A stretch of DNA of 64,000 nucleotides from an uncultured Sphaerochaeta sp. (GTDB lineage: Bacteria > Spirochaetota > Spirochaetia > Sphaerochaetales > Sphaerochaetaceae). The notes beneath the pieces are model-generated. The model made no database searches and was not told where the DNA came from. It saw only the letters and a list, made by a program, of their open reading frames with translations. Shown piece by piece: positions 16,232-24,694 of the stretch. Positions within the stretch are counted from its first letter, which is position 1, and the number at the start of each line of letters is the position of its first letter. The stretch is from NCBI RefSeq assembly GCF_963676285.1, contig NZ_OY781063.1, positions 496,001-560,000 of the forward strand. Reading direction: 5' to 3'. The translations under genes were made by a program, and so were the position numbers.

Positions 16232-16258
16232 AAGCAAGCAATCGATTCGACTGCTTGC
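16232..16258 (-). terminator. Intrinsic terminator of the tRNA-Val transcript
   Basis: On the minus strand GCAAGCAGTCGAATCG loops back with TTGCTTGC, followed by TTTTTTATT. On the plus strand there is no T-run after the hairpin, so transcription from csoR toward copZ would not be stopped efficiently. Confidence 0.8.
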
Positions 16259-16261
16259 CTA

Positions 16262-16333
16262 TGGGCGATGCCAGGATTGAACTGGCGACTTCCACGATGT
16301 CAACGTGGCACTCTCCCGCTGAGTTAACCGCCC
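16262..16333 (-). tRNA. tRNA-Val (anticodon GAC)
   Basis: 72 bases fold as a full cloverleaf: acceptor GGGCGGT/ATCGCCC, anticodon stem CCACG/CGTGG with loop TTGACAT (anticodon GAC) and T-arm GCCAG TTCAATC CTGGC. The CCA end is not encoded. The gene stands alone, antisense to any csoR-copZA read-through transcript. Confidence 0.95.
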
Positions 16334-16350
16334 GTGTAAGTACAAGAGGG

Positions 16351-16379
16351 ATAGTAGCGGAAAAACCGTGGTCTGTCTA
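16351..16379 (-). promoter_or_regulatory. tRNA-Val promoter
   Basis: On the minus strand TAGACA (16379-16374) and TACTAT (16356-16351) are spaced 17 bases, with the tRNA 5' end 17 bases beyond the -10. Confidence 0.7.
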
Positions 16380-16385
16380 GTGGTA

Positions 16386-16412
16386 ATAAAAAAAAATCCC
16401 CCTCCAGAGGGG
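16386..16412 (-). terminator. Minus-strand intrinsic terminator just upstream of copZ
   Basis: Read on the minus strand, ATCCCCTCTGGAGGGGGAT is followed by a run of T. No minus-strand gene precedes it, so it would stop antisense transcription coming out of copZA before it reaches the tRNA. On the plus strand the same hairpin lies directly before the GAAAGGAG site of copZ and might influence its translation. Confidence 0.65.
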
Positions 16413-16431
16413 ATGAAAGGAGTATAGATTC

Positions 16432-16638
16432 ATGAAAACAATCATTCTAACCAAGGGAATGCACTGCAATGGATGTGAAACCAGAATGGTGAACGCATTA
16501 GAGCAGATAGAAGATATAAAATCTGCCAAGGCCGACGCAAAGAGTGGCAAGGTTGTGATTAAGCATAAGAGTGAGGAGACCATCACCGATGCAAAGAGCT
16601 TGATCGGTGAAATAGGTTTCGAGGTGGTAGAGTCATGA
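16432..16638 (+). CDS. copZ: Copper chaperone / heavy-metal-associated domain protein
   Basis: 68 residues, a single HMA domain. GMHCNGC (9-15) is the metal-binding GMxCxxC loop, and the strand pattern to the end is complete. It should carry Cu(I) in the cytoplasm to the CopA ATPase encoded next. GAAAGGAG precedes the ATG, and its stop overlaps the copA start (ATGA), so the two are coupled. Confidence 0.9.
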   Translation: MKTIILTKGMHCNGCETRMVNALEQIEDIKSAKADAKSGKVVIKHKSEETITDAKSLIGEIGFEVVES

Positions 16639-18836
16639 AGAAAGAGATACAGGTAGGAATCGGTGGGATGACCTGTGCTTCCTGCTCCTCTGCTGTAGAG
16701 CGTACGCTCAACAAGCTTGACGGAGTGGAAAAGGCCCAGGTAAATCTTGCCACCGAGACCGCCACCATCTCCTTCGATGAAGATTCACTCGGACTCGAAG
16801 GGATCAAGAAGGCGGTCTCCAGAATCGGCTATTCGGTAGTCGATAAGCTCGATGCAAAAGAGAAGGATGCAGAGAAGCAGAAAGAGCTGAAGGCTCTGGG
16901 AAAGCGCCTAACCGTTTCTGCAGCACTTAGTGTTGTCCTGATGGTAATAGCTATGGGGCCAATGCTTGGTCTCACACTCCCCTTCTCCCCCCTTACCAAT
17001 GCCTTGCTCCAGATGGTTCTGGCACTTGGCACCATGATAGCTGGCTCAGCGTTCTTCACCAAGGGTTTTTCAACGCTGGTGAAAAGAGAACCCAATATGG
17101 ACAGCCTGGTAGCGCTGGGAACCTCAGCGAGCTTCCTCTACAGCCTTTGGGGGGTCTCTGAGATATTCATGGGGAACCATATGGCTGCCCATAATCATCT
17201 CTACTTCGAGGGTGTCGGTGTGATCATTACCCTGGTGATGCTTGGTCGTTATCTTGAGCATCGCAGCAAGGGAAAGACGGGAGAAGCCATCAGGAAACTG
17301 ATGGAGCTTGCTCCCTCCACTGCAACAGTCTTGCGAGAAGGAAAGCAGGTTATCATCAGTGCAGATGAAGTACAGATTGACGATATTATCATGGTAAAAC
17401 CAGGAGAGAAGCTCCCTGTTGATGGTGTGGTTCTCTCCGGCAGTTCCTCCATCGATGAGTCTCTCTTGACTGGTGAAAGCCTTCCCGTGGAAAAGGTCCT
17501 AGGAAGTGAGGTGTATGCAGCTACACTGAATACGACAGGTACGCTCCAGTACCGAGCAACAAAGGTTGGCGCTGATACAGCACTCGCTGCCATCATCACC
17601 TTGGTACAAGACGCCCAGGGGTCAAAGGCCCCGATCGCTCGTGTTGCCGACAAGATTTCTGGCATATTCGTCCCGATCGTCATGGGTATCTCCGTCCTGA
17701 CTTTCCTCGCATGGATGCTCGCTGGCACACCATTTGACATTGCCATCATGCGGGCGGTAAGCGTGTTAGTTATTGCATGTCCTTGTAGCCTGGGTCTCGC
17801 TACCCCTATCGCCATCATGGTGTCTACAGGAAAGGGAGCAAAGCTTGGAATTCTATTCCGCCATGCTGCAGCCATTGAACAGCTCAAGGATGTGCAGACG
17901 GTGATCTTTGACAAGACTGGTACGTTGACCGAGGGCAAACCCAAGGTAACAGATGTACTGGGAGATAATCCTGATCTTCTCATGCAATTGGCAGCCAGTG
18001 TGGAGAGCAGTAGCGAACATCCACTCTCCCATGCTGTGGTAGAAGCTGCAAAGGAGAGAAAGACATCGCTCCTGGAAACCCAGGACTTCAAGGCTTTGGT
18101 TGGCAGTGGAATCCAGGGGACCATCGACGGAGCAGTGGTTCGTATCGGAAATGTGTCTCTTATGAAGAAAAACAAGATTTCCATCACAGACGAGACAGAG
18201 GCACAACTTGCCCAGTTGAGTGACCAAGGAAAGACTCCCCTGTTGGTGGCAAGTGATACCAGGTTCATAGGCATCATTGCTGTCGCCGATACCCTGAGGC
18301 CAGAGACCACAGAAGCAGTAAAAACCTTACGAGAAGCAGGATTGAGGACAATCATGCTGACCGGGGACAATGAGCGCACGGCAAGAGCTATTGCAAAGCT
18401 TGCCGGTGTGGATTCCTATAAGGCTGAACAGCTCCCCGGGCAGAAGGAAGAAGCCATAACTGAGCTTGCAAGCAAAGGCAAGGTAGCCATGGTCGGGGAT
18501 GGCATCAATGATGCCCCTGCCCTTGCCAAGGCTGATGTCGGTATCGCTGTTGGTAGTGCAACCGATGTTGCCAGGGAGACTGCTGATCTGGTTCTGGTAC
18601 GCAATAACCTAAAGGATGTCACCAAGTCGTTCCAACTCTCAAGGGCAACAATGAGGAATATCCACCAGAACCTGTTCTGGGCGTTCTTCTACAACACCCT
18701 GGGCATTCCTCTTGCAGCAGGTGTTCTTACCATCTTCGGAGGCCCTGGACTCAGTCCGATGTTTGCAGCATTTGCAATGTCGATGTCCAGTGTCTGTGTG
18801 GTGCTGAATGCATTGAGGTTGAATAGGTTTAAATAA
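16635..18836 (+). CDS. copA: Cu(I)-exporting P1B-type ATPase
   Basis: 733 residues. One N-terminal HMA domain (GMTCASC at 11-17), eight membrane helices with the transport motif CPCSLG (Cys382 and Cys384), the phosphorylation motif DKTGT (426-430), a SEHP motif of the nucleotide domain (about 459-462), and GDGIND in the hinge. These are the features of CopA-type Cu(I) pumps in the inner membrane. It overlaps copZ by 4 bases. No CsoR box is seen directly upstream of copZ, so copper induction may come by read-through from the csoR promoter. Confidence 0.93.
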   Translation: MKKEIQVGIGGMTCASCSSAVERTLNKLDGVEKAQVNLATETATISFDEDSLGLEGIKKAVSRIGYSVVDKLDAKEKDAEKQKELKALGKRLTVSAALSVVLMVIAMGPMLGLTLPFSPLTNALLQMVLALGTMIAGSAFFTKGFSTLVKREPNMDSLVALGTSASFLYSLWGVSEIFMGNHMAAHNHLYFEGVGVIITLVMLGRYLEHRSKGKTGEAIRKLMELAPSTATVLREGKQVIISADEVQIDDIIMVKPGEKLPVDGVVLSGSSSIDESLLTGESLPVEKVLGSEVYAATLNTTGTLQYRATKVGADTALAAIITLVQDAQGSKAPIARVADKISGIFVPIVMGISVLTFLAWMLAGTPFDIAIMRAVSVLVIACPCSLGLATPIAIMVSTGKGAKLGILFRHAAAIEQLKDVQTVIFDKTGTLTEGKPKVTDVLGDNPDLLMQLAASVESSSEHPLSHAVVEAAKERKTSLLETQDFKALVGSGIQGTIDGAVVRIGNVSLMKKNKISITDETEAQLAQLSDQGKTPLLVASDTRFIGIIAVADTLRPETTEAVKTLREAGLRTIMLTGDNERTARAIAKLAGVDSYKAEQLPGQKEEAITELASKGKVAMVGDGINDAPALAKADVGIAVGSATDVARETADLVLVRNNLKDVTKSFQLSRATMRNIHQNLFWAFFYNTLGIPLAAGVLTIFGGPGLSPMFAAFAMSMSSVCVVLNALRLNRFK

Positions 18837-18860
18837 GCATTAATTCATAAAACAAACTGG

Positions 18861-18893
18861 AAAACCTTTGGAAATATTCCAAGGGTTTTTCTT
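18861..18893 (+). terminator. Intrinsic terminator after copA
   Basis: AAAACCTTTGGAA pairs with TTCCAAGGGTTTT and ends in a T-rich tract. It closes the copZA transcript 25 bases after the copA stop. Confidence 0.85.
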
Positions 18894-18972
18894 CTATTCC
18901 TAGGGTCATCATCTTGTGTCATACCCATCCCAATTTATACTTATAATAGATTCTGTCTACAAGGAGACCGAG

Positions 18973-19395
18973 ATGAAGAAGCTTAGTATTCTCGTGCTAT
19001 TGGTAATTGGGCTATTGGTATTTGTTGGGTGTGATGGAGAGATTGGAGGAGATACTACTCTCGATTGGACGAATGTTGCTACGGAGTGGACAAATGACGA
19101 TGGGGATCATTTGAGCTATGTAACCCAAGATGGGGACACTTGGATTGATCTTGGATGGTACAACACACCAGGAGATGAAAACACCTATGTAATGTGTTTT
19201 ATTGAAAATTTCACTGTAGCAGACAATGTTCTTACAGGAGTGTATGACTATGATGAAGATGAAGAAGATACATGGTTCGATGTAGTAATTACATTTACCT
19301 ACAATGAAACTACGGAAACCCTGTCGTTTGCTTGTAGTGGAGAGGGTGTGCTTGATGGAAAATCCTTTAGCTTCACCCCAGATAATGGAGAGTAA
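18973..19395 (+). CDS. Small acidic lipoprotein of unknown function
   Basis: 140 residues from the ATG at 18973, preceded by AAGGAG; a -10-like TATAAT lies at 18942-18947. The signal ends in a lipobox (LLVFVGC). The mature part is rich in Asp, Glu, Thr and Trp with predicted beta strands; a run of acidic residues (YDYDEDEEDTW) lies mid-way. The end has FACSGEGVLDGKSF, which is close to a segment in the lipoprotein at 22971 (SCTGEGPLADETF), so the two are distant paralogs. I recognise no family. It stands alone between two terminators. Confidence 0.8.
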   Translation: MKKLSILVLLVIGLLVFVGCDGEIGGDTTLDWTNVATEWTNDDGDHLSYVTQDGDTWIDLGWYNTPGDENTYVMCFIENFTVADNVLTGVYDYDEDEEDTWFDVVITFTYNETTETLSFACSGEGVLDGKSFSFTPDNGE

Positions 19396-19443
19396 TCAAC
19401 TGCTATTACGAACAATCTTGGAAAAGATTGCTTAATCTCTATG

Positions 19444-19486
19444 AAAAATCTTCAAGAATTCTTTAACAGTTCTTGAAGATTTTTTG
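19444..19486 (+). terminator. Intrinsic terminator after the lipoprotein gene
   Basis: AAAATCTTCAAGAA and TTCTTGAAGATTTTTT form a long stem ending in six T. Confidence 0.85.
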
Positions 19487-19614
19487 TTCTCTTTGAATGC
19501 CATGTATCAATACAAATATACATTGAAAATTCTGGTAAGATTCTTTGAAGGTTCTGTTTAAGGAATGTGAAGAATTTTTTCCCTGTGTGAAAATAATTTG
19601 AACCTGTAGAGATA

Positions 19615-19661
19615 TTTGAAGATAATTCAAACTTGACGATTTCTGGTTTTATTTTTATTCC
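19615..19661 (+). promoter_or_regulatory. Candidate promoter and operator of the NEW3/ABC operon
   Basis: TTTGAAGATAATTCAAA (19615-19631) is an inverted repeat with 6-base arms, one base ahead of TTGACG (19633-19638). A weak -10 (TATTCC, 19656-19661) follows at 17 bases. The rest of the stretch 19487-19614 is AT-rich without other clear features. Confidence 0.45.
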
Positions 19662-19701
19662 TCCCATTAGATCTTTCTAGTAATGCGGAGGAATATGTAT
19701 C

Positions 19702-20862
19702 ATGAAACGGAACAATCGGATGTTTGGTTTGCTTCTTATCTTCATGGTTGTAGTCATGCCACTCTTTGCTGACTATGAAGGGCTTTCAATCTCTACCAAC
19801 TACCCTTCCCTGAATGTCAGCTCATCTGACATGATCACCTTCGATCTGAAGGTAAAGAACTACAACCTTGCCCCACAGCGGGTCAATCTCTCATTGACTG
19901 GGTTACCCAAAGGATGGGAATACCAATTTGTCGGTGGAGGAGGTCTGGTAAATGCAGTCTTTGCTGAACCTGAGTCAACGTCCAATGTTCAGCTTTGGGT
20001 AATTCCTGAGGCTACAGGGAGAGAAGCCACCTATAACTTCTCTGTACATGCAGAAGGAGAAGAAGATGCATCCTTTACCCTGCCGCTCACCGTTACCATG
20101 GGAAGAGAGCTTCCTCAAAGACTCGCACTCGATACTGAACTACCAGTTATCAAGGGAGATCCCTCTTCTGATTTCACATTCAACGTCACACTCAGGAATA
20201 ACAGCGCAGCGGAGACACTCATTGACCTCTATGCCGATGTACCCCAAGGCTTTTATGCATCGTTCAAGGAGCAGTATGGATCGAAGACACTGAACACTCT
20301 ATCCTTGAATGCTGGGTCATCAAAAACCATCCAGGTAACGGTATCACCCTCCTCCGGTGTAGCTGAGGGTAGCTATCCCATCACGGTAACCGCGCGATCC
20401 TCTGGAGCAGAGGCTTCTGTACCTGTCACCCTTGAAGTGCAAGGGCAGGCAAAACTCAGCCTTACAGGACAGGGAGGCCTGCTCAGTGCCAGCGCTGTTG
20501 CAGGAAAAGAGAAAGTCCTGGACCTGGAATTGGAAAATACCGGTAGTGCAGAAGCCAACCACGTTGAGCTCTCCTCCTACACTCCATCCAACTGGACAGT
20601 TTCCTATGATCCCTCTGTGGTGGAATCATTGCCAGCTGGAGAAAAAGTTACAGTGAAAGCTACAGTAAAACCGTCTGGTGAGGCACTTACCGGAGACTAC
20701 AGTCTCACACTCAAGGCAAATAGCGAGAATGCAGGAAATATTTCAGAGAAATTCAGGATTACTGTTCGTACCTCCTCTCTGTGGGGCATTGTATCAGTAG
20801 GCATTATCGCTGCTGCAGCAGTTCTGTTGGTATTTGCAGTGAAAAAGTTCGGACGTCGATAA
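19702..20862 (+). CDS. NEW3-domain membrane protein partnered with an ABC transporter
   Basis: 386 residues: signal peptide (1-23), an extracytoplasmic part of about 335 residues made of three Ig-like/NEW3 (alpha-galactosidase-associated) beta-sandwich repeats, one C-terminal membrane helix (about 360-380) and a short basic tail. Repeats show the family pattern L-x-x-LPxGW and V-x-V-x-P. GGAGGA lies ten bases before the ATG. It is followed by an ATPase and an ABC-2 permease with 14-base and overlapping spacing. The trio resembles systems in which a NEW3 protein is the extracytoplasmic partner of an exporter; cargo unknown. Confidence 0.82.
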   Translation: MKRNNRMFGLLLIFMVVVMPLFADYEGLSISTNYPSLNVSSSDMITFDLKVKNYNLAPQRVNLSLTGLPKGWEYQFVGGGGLVNAVFAEPESTSNVQLWVIPEATGREATYNFSVHAEGEEDASFTLPLTVTMGRELPQRLALDTELPVIKGDPSSDFTFNVTLRNNSAAETLIDLYADVPQGFYASFKEQYGSKTLNTLSLNAGSSKTIQVTVSPSSGVAEGSYPITVTARSSGAEASVPVTLEVQGQAKLSLTGQGGLLSASAVAGKEKVLDLELENTGSAEANHVELSSYTPSNWTVSYDPSVVESLPAGEKVTVKATVKPSGEALTGDYSLTLKANSENAGNISEKFRITVRTSSLWGIVSVGIIAAAAVLLVFAVKKFGRR

Positions 20863-20876
20863 CAGGAGGTATTACA

Positions 20877-21824
20877 ATGGGTAACGAAATCGTACTGAAC
20901 GTTTCCCATCTGTCAAAACAGTACCGCAAGGGGGTTAAGGCAGTGGATGATATCTCCTTTTCCCTCAAGGAAGGAGAAATCTTTGGGTTGCTAGGGCCCA
21001 ATGGCTCAGGAAAGACCACCACCATCCTTATGCTGCTGGGACTCCTGGAGAGTACGGAAGGAACTGTGGAAGTGTTAGGCCACGATCCATTCCGCAAACC
21101 GTTAGCGGTAAAAAAACAGGTGGGTTATATGCCTGACACCATAGGTTTCTATGAGTACATGACAGCCTATGAGAACCTCGATTATACAGCCAGATTCCTT
21201 GGCCTGAATGCAGAGGAAAGGGAAAAACGCATCAAGGAATCAATTGGCAAGATGCGGTTGACTGATCGCATGCATGACAAGGTCAAGACATACTCGCATG
21301 GTATGAAACGTAGACTGGGACTAGCAGAATTACTGGTTAAGGAACCGAGGATCGCCATCTTGGATGAGCCAACCCAAGGACTCGATCCCCAGTCCATCCG
21401 TGAATTCCTCTCCCTGATCGCTTCCCTTCGAGACAGCGAAGGGATGACCTTCCTCCTCTCCAGCCATCAGCTGGATGAGGTACAGTCTGTCTGTGACAGG
21501 GTCGGACTCTTCTCAGAAGGGAAGTTGATCAGCTTTGGATCGGTTGACTCCTTGGGAGAGGAGCACTTTGGTAAGGAGGTTCTTATAGACTTGCAGGCAG
21601 AGGGCAAGGAAAACCTGGAACTTCTTCTTAAGAAACAGAAAGGAGTGATAGAGGTAAGCAAGACCGGTGAACATCACTATCTGGTCACAGCAAGTGAAGA
21701 TATCAGGCAAAACCTTGCCCAGCAGGTATTCAGTGCAGGATGTAATCTTACATCTCTTGAAATGAAGAAACACTCACTGAATGAAATCTATCAGTTGGCG
21801 TACAAGGAGGCGAGCAATGAATAA
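20877..21824 (+). CDS. ABC transporter ATP-binding protein (ABC-2 exporter type)
   Basis: 315 residues from the ATG at 20877 with AGGAGG upstream; an in-frame extension into the previous gene is not used. Walker A GPNGSGKTT (about 40-48), signature YSHGMKRRLG (about 141-150), Walker B IAILDEPTQGLDP (about 161-173), and an H-loop SSHQLDEV. The C-terminal 80 residues are the extra domain usual in NatA/NosF-like exporters. It powers the permease encoded next, whose start overlaps its stop by 8 bases. Confidence 0.93.
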   Translation: MGNEIVLNVSHLSKQYRKGVKAVDDISFSLKEGEIFGLLGPNGSGKTTTILMLLGLLESTEGTVEVLGHDPFRKPLAVKKQVGYMPDTIGFYEYMTAYENLDYTARFLGLNAEEREKRIKESIGKMRLTDRMHDKVKTYSHGMKRRLGLAELLVKEPRIAILDEPTQGLDPQSIREFLSLIASLRDSEGMTFLLSSHQLDEVQSVCDRVGLFSEGKLISFGSVDSLGEEHFGKEVLIDLQAEGKENLELLLKKQKGVIEVSKTGEHHYLVTASEDIRQNLAQQVFSAGCNLTSLEMKKHSLNEIYQLAYKEASNE

Positions 21825-22755
21825 ACGTGAGGGTTCTGCATTGACTGGCTTGAAAGTAATCTGGCTGAAAGAGATGCAGGATTATGCAGGAAATATCAGG
21901 ATGATCATCCTGATGCTCCTGATCATCCTCACAGCTGGAGCCAGCATGTATGTCGCAGCCCAGACACTTCGCTCATTTGTCGGGGAAGACTCATTCATGC
22001 TGCTCAATCTCTTCACAATCAGCCAAGATCCCATACCTTCATTTCTTTCTTTCATCTCCTTTCTGGTTCCTCTTACCGGTATCGCCCTGGGCTTTGATGC
22101 AATCAACTCAGAGTACCAGAACAGGACGCTGGGAAGAGTACTTTCACAGCCGATCTATCGGGACGTACTGCTCTTTGGAAAAGCGTTGGGAGCAGTAAGT
22201 GCTATGGCAATAGTGTTGCTAGCGCTCTGGCTGTTGGTCATTGGATGTGCAATGCTGTTCCTCGGGGTACCACCATCTGGAGAACAGATTGCTAGGGCCT
22301 TTGCATTCTATGTAATCACCCTACTCTACGCTCTGCTCTGGTATTTGGTTGGTATGATGTTCTCCATCATGTTCCGACAGAGTGCGGTATCAGCATTGGT
22401 AGCTATCGCATTATGGCTCTTCTTCATGATCTTCTGGCCTATGATCTCCCAGCTCCTTGCCTATGCTTTGGGAGGAGGAGACAGCTTCCAGAGCGCAAAA
22501 CTGGAGGTGGTGCTGGGAAGAGTTTCGCCCTACAGACTCTATACAGAGTCGGCATTGGCAATCCTGAATCCCTCAACCAGATCCCTGGGGGTGGTTCTCT
22601 TCAGCCAATTGCAGGGAGCTATCATGGGCAGCGCCCTACCCTTTGGTCAGAGCATGTTGCTGATATGGCCACACTTCACTGCCTTCCTGGCAACAATCAT
22701 CCTGTTGTTTGTGGTGGCTTATGTGCTGTTCCAAAGGAAAGAGATTAGGATGTAA
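21817..22755 (+). CDS. ABC-2 type permease (NosY-like)
   Basis: 312 residues from the ATG at 21817, preceded by AAGGAGG. Six predicted membrane helices with a first loop carrying FEYQNRTLGRVLSQPIYRD-like text (NSEYQNRTLGRVLSQPI), the mark of ABC-2 permeases such as NosY. Together with the ATPase and the NEW3 protein it forms a three-gene export or membrane-remodelling unit. The exported compound is unknown. Confidence 0.88.
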   Translation: MNKREGSALTGLKVIWLKEMQDYAGNIRMIILMLLIILTAGASMYVAAQTLRSFVGEDSFMLLNLFTISQDPIPSFLSFISFLVPLTGIALGFDAINSEYQNRTLGRVLSQPIYRDVLLFGKALGAVSAMAIVLLALWLLVIGCAMLFLGVPPSGEQIARAFAFYVITLLYALLWYLVGMMFSIMFRQSAVSALVAIALWLFFMIFWPMISQLLAYALGGGDSFQSAKLEVVLGRVSPYRLYTESALAILNPSTRSLGVVLFSQLQGAIMGSALPFGQSMLLIWPHFTAFLATIILLFVVAYVLFQRKEIRM

Positions 22756-22762
22756 ATATATC

Positions 22763-22797
22763 TGGAGTCGTTATTTCAGAAATGGATAACGACTCCA
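22763..22797 (+). other. Perfect 12-bp inverted repeat after the ABC operon
   Basis: TGGAGTCGTTAT (22763-22774) and ATAACGACTCCA (22786-22797) flank an 11-base loop. There is no T-run, so it is either a Rho-aided or mRNA-protecting 3' hairpin. The following 170 bases up to the next gene are AT-rich without clear features. Confidence 0.65.
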
Positions 22798-22970
22798 CAT
22801 CAATCCCTATTAGCCATGTTTATTTCAATCGGAAATTAACAATTGTAACATGGTATTTTATAATACTATATCATTTTATCTATTTCCTCCCTTGATAAAT
22901 CACTATTAGCCACTACACTAATTATGTATGAAATTTCTGCAACGTATGTTCGCAGTCCTTAGGAGGAAGT

Positions 22971-23750
22971 ATGGCTCGTAGGAATCTTTTACTATTTGTT
23001 CTATTCGTATCACTGACATTCATCTATATCGGATGTGAAGAAGCAAACCCCTTAGGAGCAGGAGGGTCTTCAGAAGCACTGGATCAAGCTCATGGGTCGT
23101 GGGAGTTTGATGATGGCACATCTGTTGTGCTGGCAGTAGATTCTGATGGGGAGACCAACTCCAGAGATTTTTACGTGGATCTGGAGAAAGAAACAAACAT
23201 CTATCATATTGAGGGCTCAGGAACCTTGGAGGGGAACACGATCACGGGGACCTATACGTATACAACTACAGAGAGGAATTTGGGTAGCTTAAGAGCAACA
23301 AGCGATGAATCATTGGAAATTTCCATTACCCTGGAACAAGAAGGCGAGAATGTAACAGTTTCCTGCACTGGAGAAGGTCCTCTTGCTGATGAAACATTCC
23401 AAGGGGGCTCAGAACCTACGTATACATCAGCGGACCTCTATGGGGACTGGCTGTTTCCTGATGGGACGATATTCTCTGTGGGAACCTATGATGATGGCAG
23501 TGAAAACAATGCCACCATACATATTGTTCCTAGAGGAAATTGGGATGATAGATATACAGGACTGGGTGTGCTGAATAGTGAGACGTATACAGGAACGTAC
23601 TACCACCCTTCAACTGATAGTTCAGGCTCCAATATCACAATTCACTACTCTTTTTCCGGAAGTTGGTTAAATATTGGTGCAGATGCATCATCAGGTCCTT
23701 TCGCCACCAACCCTCAGTATGATCAAGGGATAAAAACCAGAGATGAATAA
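22971..23750 (+). CDS. Lipoprotein with two related domains, unknown function
   Basis: 259 residues with AGGAGG before the ATG. The signal ends in a lipobox (IYIGC, Cys22). The mature part has two similar halves: HGSWEFDDGTSVVLAV (about 41-56) and YGDWLFPDGTIFSVGT (about 156-171) open each half, and TYTGTY-like strands recur. A segment SCTGEGPLADETF resembles one in the lipoprotein at 18973. The repeat start G-x-W-x-F-x-DGT is like small lipocalin-style or CARDB-like beta domains, but I cannot assign a family. Monocistronic; flanked by hairpins. Confidence 0.8.
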   Translation: MARRNLLLFVLFVSLTFIYIGCEEANPLGAGGSSEALDQAHGSWEFDDGTSVVLAVDSDGETNSRDFYVDLEKETNIYHIEGSGTLEGNTITGTYTYTTTERNLGSLRATSDESLEISITLEQEGENVTVSCTGEGPLADETFQGGSEPTYTSADLYGDWLFPDGTIFSVGTYDDGSENNATIHIVPRGNWDDRYTGLGVLNSETYTGTYYHPSTDSSGSNITIHYSFSGSWLNIGADASSGPFATNPQYDQGIKTRDE

Positions 23751-23810
23751 TTAAGATATTTGTGATGTATGAATCACTCATTTAGATCATGAAAATAATG
23801 TTCTTACACA

Positions 23811-23839
23811 CCAACTGCACCGTTTCCAGGTGCAGTTGG
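23811..23839. other. Strong stem-loop between lipoprotein and SHOCT genes
   Basis: CCAACTGCACC and GGTGCAGTTGG form an 11-bp perfect stem between convergent genes. Without a T-run on either side it is a weak terminator candidate. Confidence 0.55.
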
Positions 23840-23885
23840 CTTAATGAGTAGTATTTCAACGATTCAGAGAATTCATAAGAAGGCT

Positions 23886-24149
23886 TTATCGCAGGTCCTT
23901 CTTCATGACATCATACTCTTCCTTTGTCAGTTCACCCTTTGCATATCGCTCTTCAACAATACGGAGTGCATCCCCTGAATCATTCCTCTTCTTTGAGGTT
24001 CTGACAATTGCAATAATGGAAAGAGTCAAAGCAGCGATTACTGCGAGGACAAACAGTCCCATGATCCACATACCACCACCATTATACATTCCGTAGCCGA
24101 AGCCGTGATGACCAAATCTTCCTGCGTCCCAAAATAATGAACTATACAT
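23886..24149 (-). CDS. SHOCT-domain small membrane protein
   Basis: 87 residues from the ATG at 24149, seven bases after GGAGG; an ATG two codons earlier would sit on that site. A Gly/His/Tyr-rich start (HHGFGYGMYNGGGMW) precedes one membrane helix (about 27-49), then a basic stretch and a C-terminal SHOCT motif (ALRIVEERYAKGELTKEEYDVMKKDL). The family is often found with metal-resistance genes, but its role is not defined; the His/Met-rich start could touch copper (inference). It is the second gene after a CsoR-type operator. Confidence 0.82.
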   Translation of the reverse strand: MYSSLFWDAGRFGHHGFGYGMYNGGGMWIMGLFVLAVIAALTLSIIAIVRTSKKRNDSGDALRIVEERYAKGELTKEEYDVMKKDLR

Positions 24150-24160
24150 ACACATTCCTC

Positions 24161-24337
24161 CTAATAACCAAGATCTTTGCGTAATTCCAAATAGGTTTCC
24201 CTATCGATCTCGCCCTTTGCGTATCGGCGATTAACTACATCCAATGCTGATGGCTCATGGGTTTTAATCCCTGATTTATCAGACCTAACCATGAAGTAAA
24301 TAAATACTCCTACCAGAATTAGTAATACTAGCATCAT
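24161..24337 (-). CDS. Tiny SHOCT-domain membrane protein under a CsoR-type operator
   Basis: 58 residues. One N-terminal membrane helix (about 2-17) is followed by a linker and a SHOCT motif (ALDVVNRRYAKGEIDRETYLELRKDL) very close to that of the next gene. GGAG lies nine bases before the first ATG. The stop is eleven bases before the next SHOCT start, so they form one operon. Short, but real: the coding pattern, the paralogy with the neighbour and the operator just upstream all agree. Confidence 0.8.
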   Translation of the reverse strand: MMLVLLILVGVFIYFMVRSDKSGIKTHEPSALDVVNRRYAKGEIDRETYLELRKDLGY

Positions 24338-24346
24338 TTGTACTCC

Positions 24347-24367
24347 TATACCCCCTTAGGGTATATA
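24347..24367 (-). promoter_or_regulatory. CsoR-type operator ahead of the SHOCT operon
   Basis: Read on the minus strand it is TATACCCTAAGGGGGTATA, one base different from the box in the csoR promoter. It ends directly before the GGAG site of the 58-residue SHOCT gene. A possible promoter (TTGACG near 24400, GATACT near 24377, spaced 17) lies just upstream. Confidence 0.75.
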
Positions 24368-24469
24368 CGCAGTATCATCACATAGCATCTATCCGTCAAT
24401 GGCGTTACCCATCAAAACACTAGGAGTTCACATAACTTCATGGTTCTTCACATTCATCTTGGCTTGTAG

Positions 24470-24590
24470 TGGTACATCACAGGTATTCTCACTATTTGAA
24501 TCAGCGATGCCTACTTCAGTGATACCTGAGGGGAATCGAGCAGGAGAGCTGTTGGAGAGATTTAGAGGTAGTGGTTTGCGCCAGATTTTG
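24470..24590 (-). pseudogene. Fragment of an rsgA-like GTPase gene
   Basis: On the minus strand, CCACTACCTCTAAATCTCTC followed by CAGCTCTCCTGCTCGAT and CAGGTATCA matches the part of rsgA at about 25740-25820 that encodes TTTSRSLHQLPSG...LLDTPGI, with a 12-base deletion and a frame change. The continuation GITEVGIADS still resembles the family. No open frame survives. The match is about 70-110 bases, so this is a relic of a second rsgA-type gene. Confidence 0.6.
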
Positions 24591-24694
24591 TAAGTGTTTT
24601 TATAAAATTCTTTAATCGCCTAATTACGCTTTCAAATGCCAAAAAGGCCGCTTCTTGTTTCTTTTCTTCGACGGAAGAAAGTATGATTACAATA

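Noticed and set aside
17249..18379. Long open frame on the minus strand inside copA
   Set aside because: It lies fully antisense to a well-conserved ATPase and its Ser/Ala/Met-rich product matches no family; the frame is open because of copA codon bias.
22763..22797. Perfect inverted repeat as the end of an insertion sequence
   Set aside because: There is no second copy, no transposase and no target duplication nearby; a 3' hairpin is simpler.
24399..24593. 64-codon plus-strand frame upstream of the SHOCT genes
   Set aside because: It covers the rsgA relic in the wrong orientation and has no ribosome-binding site.
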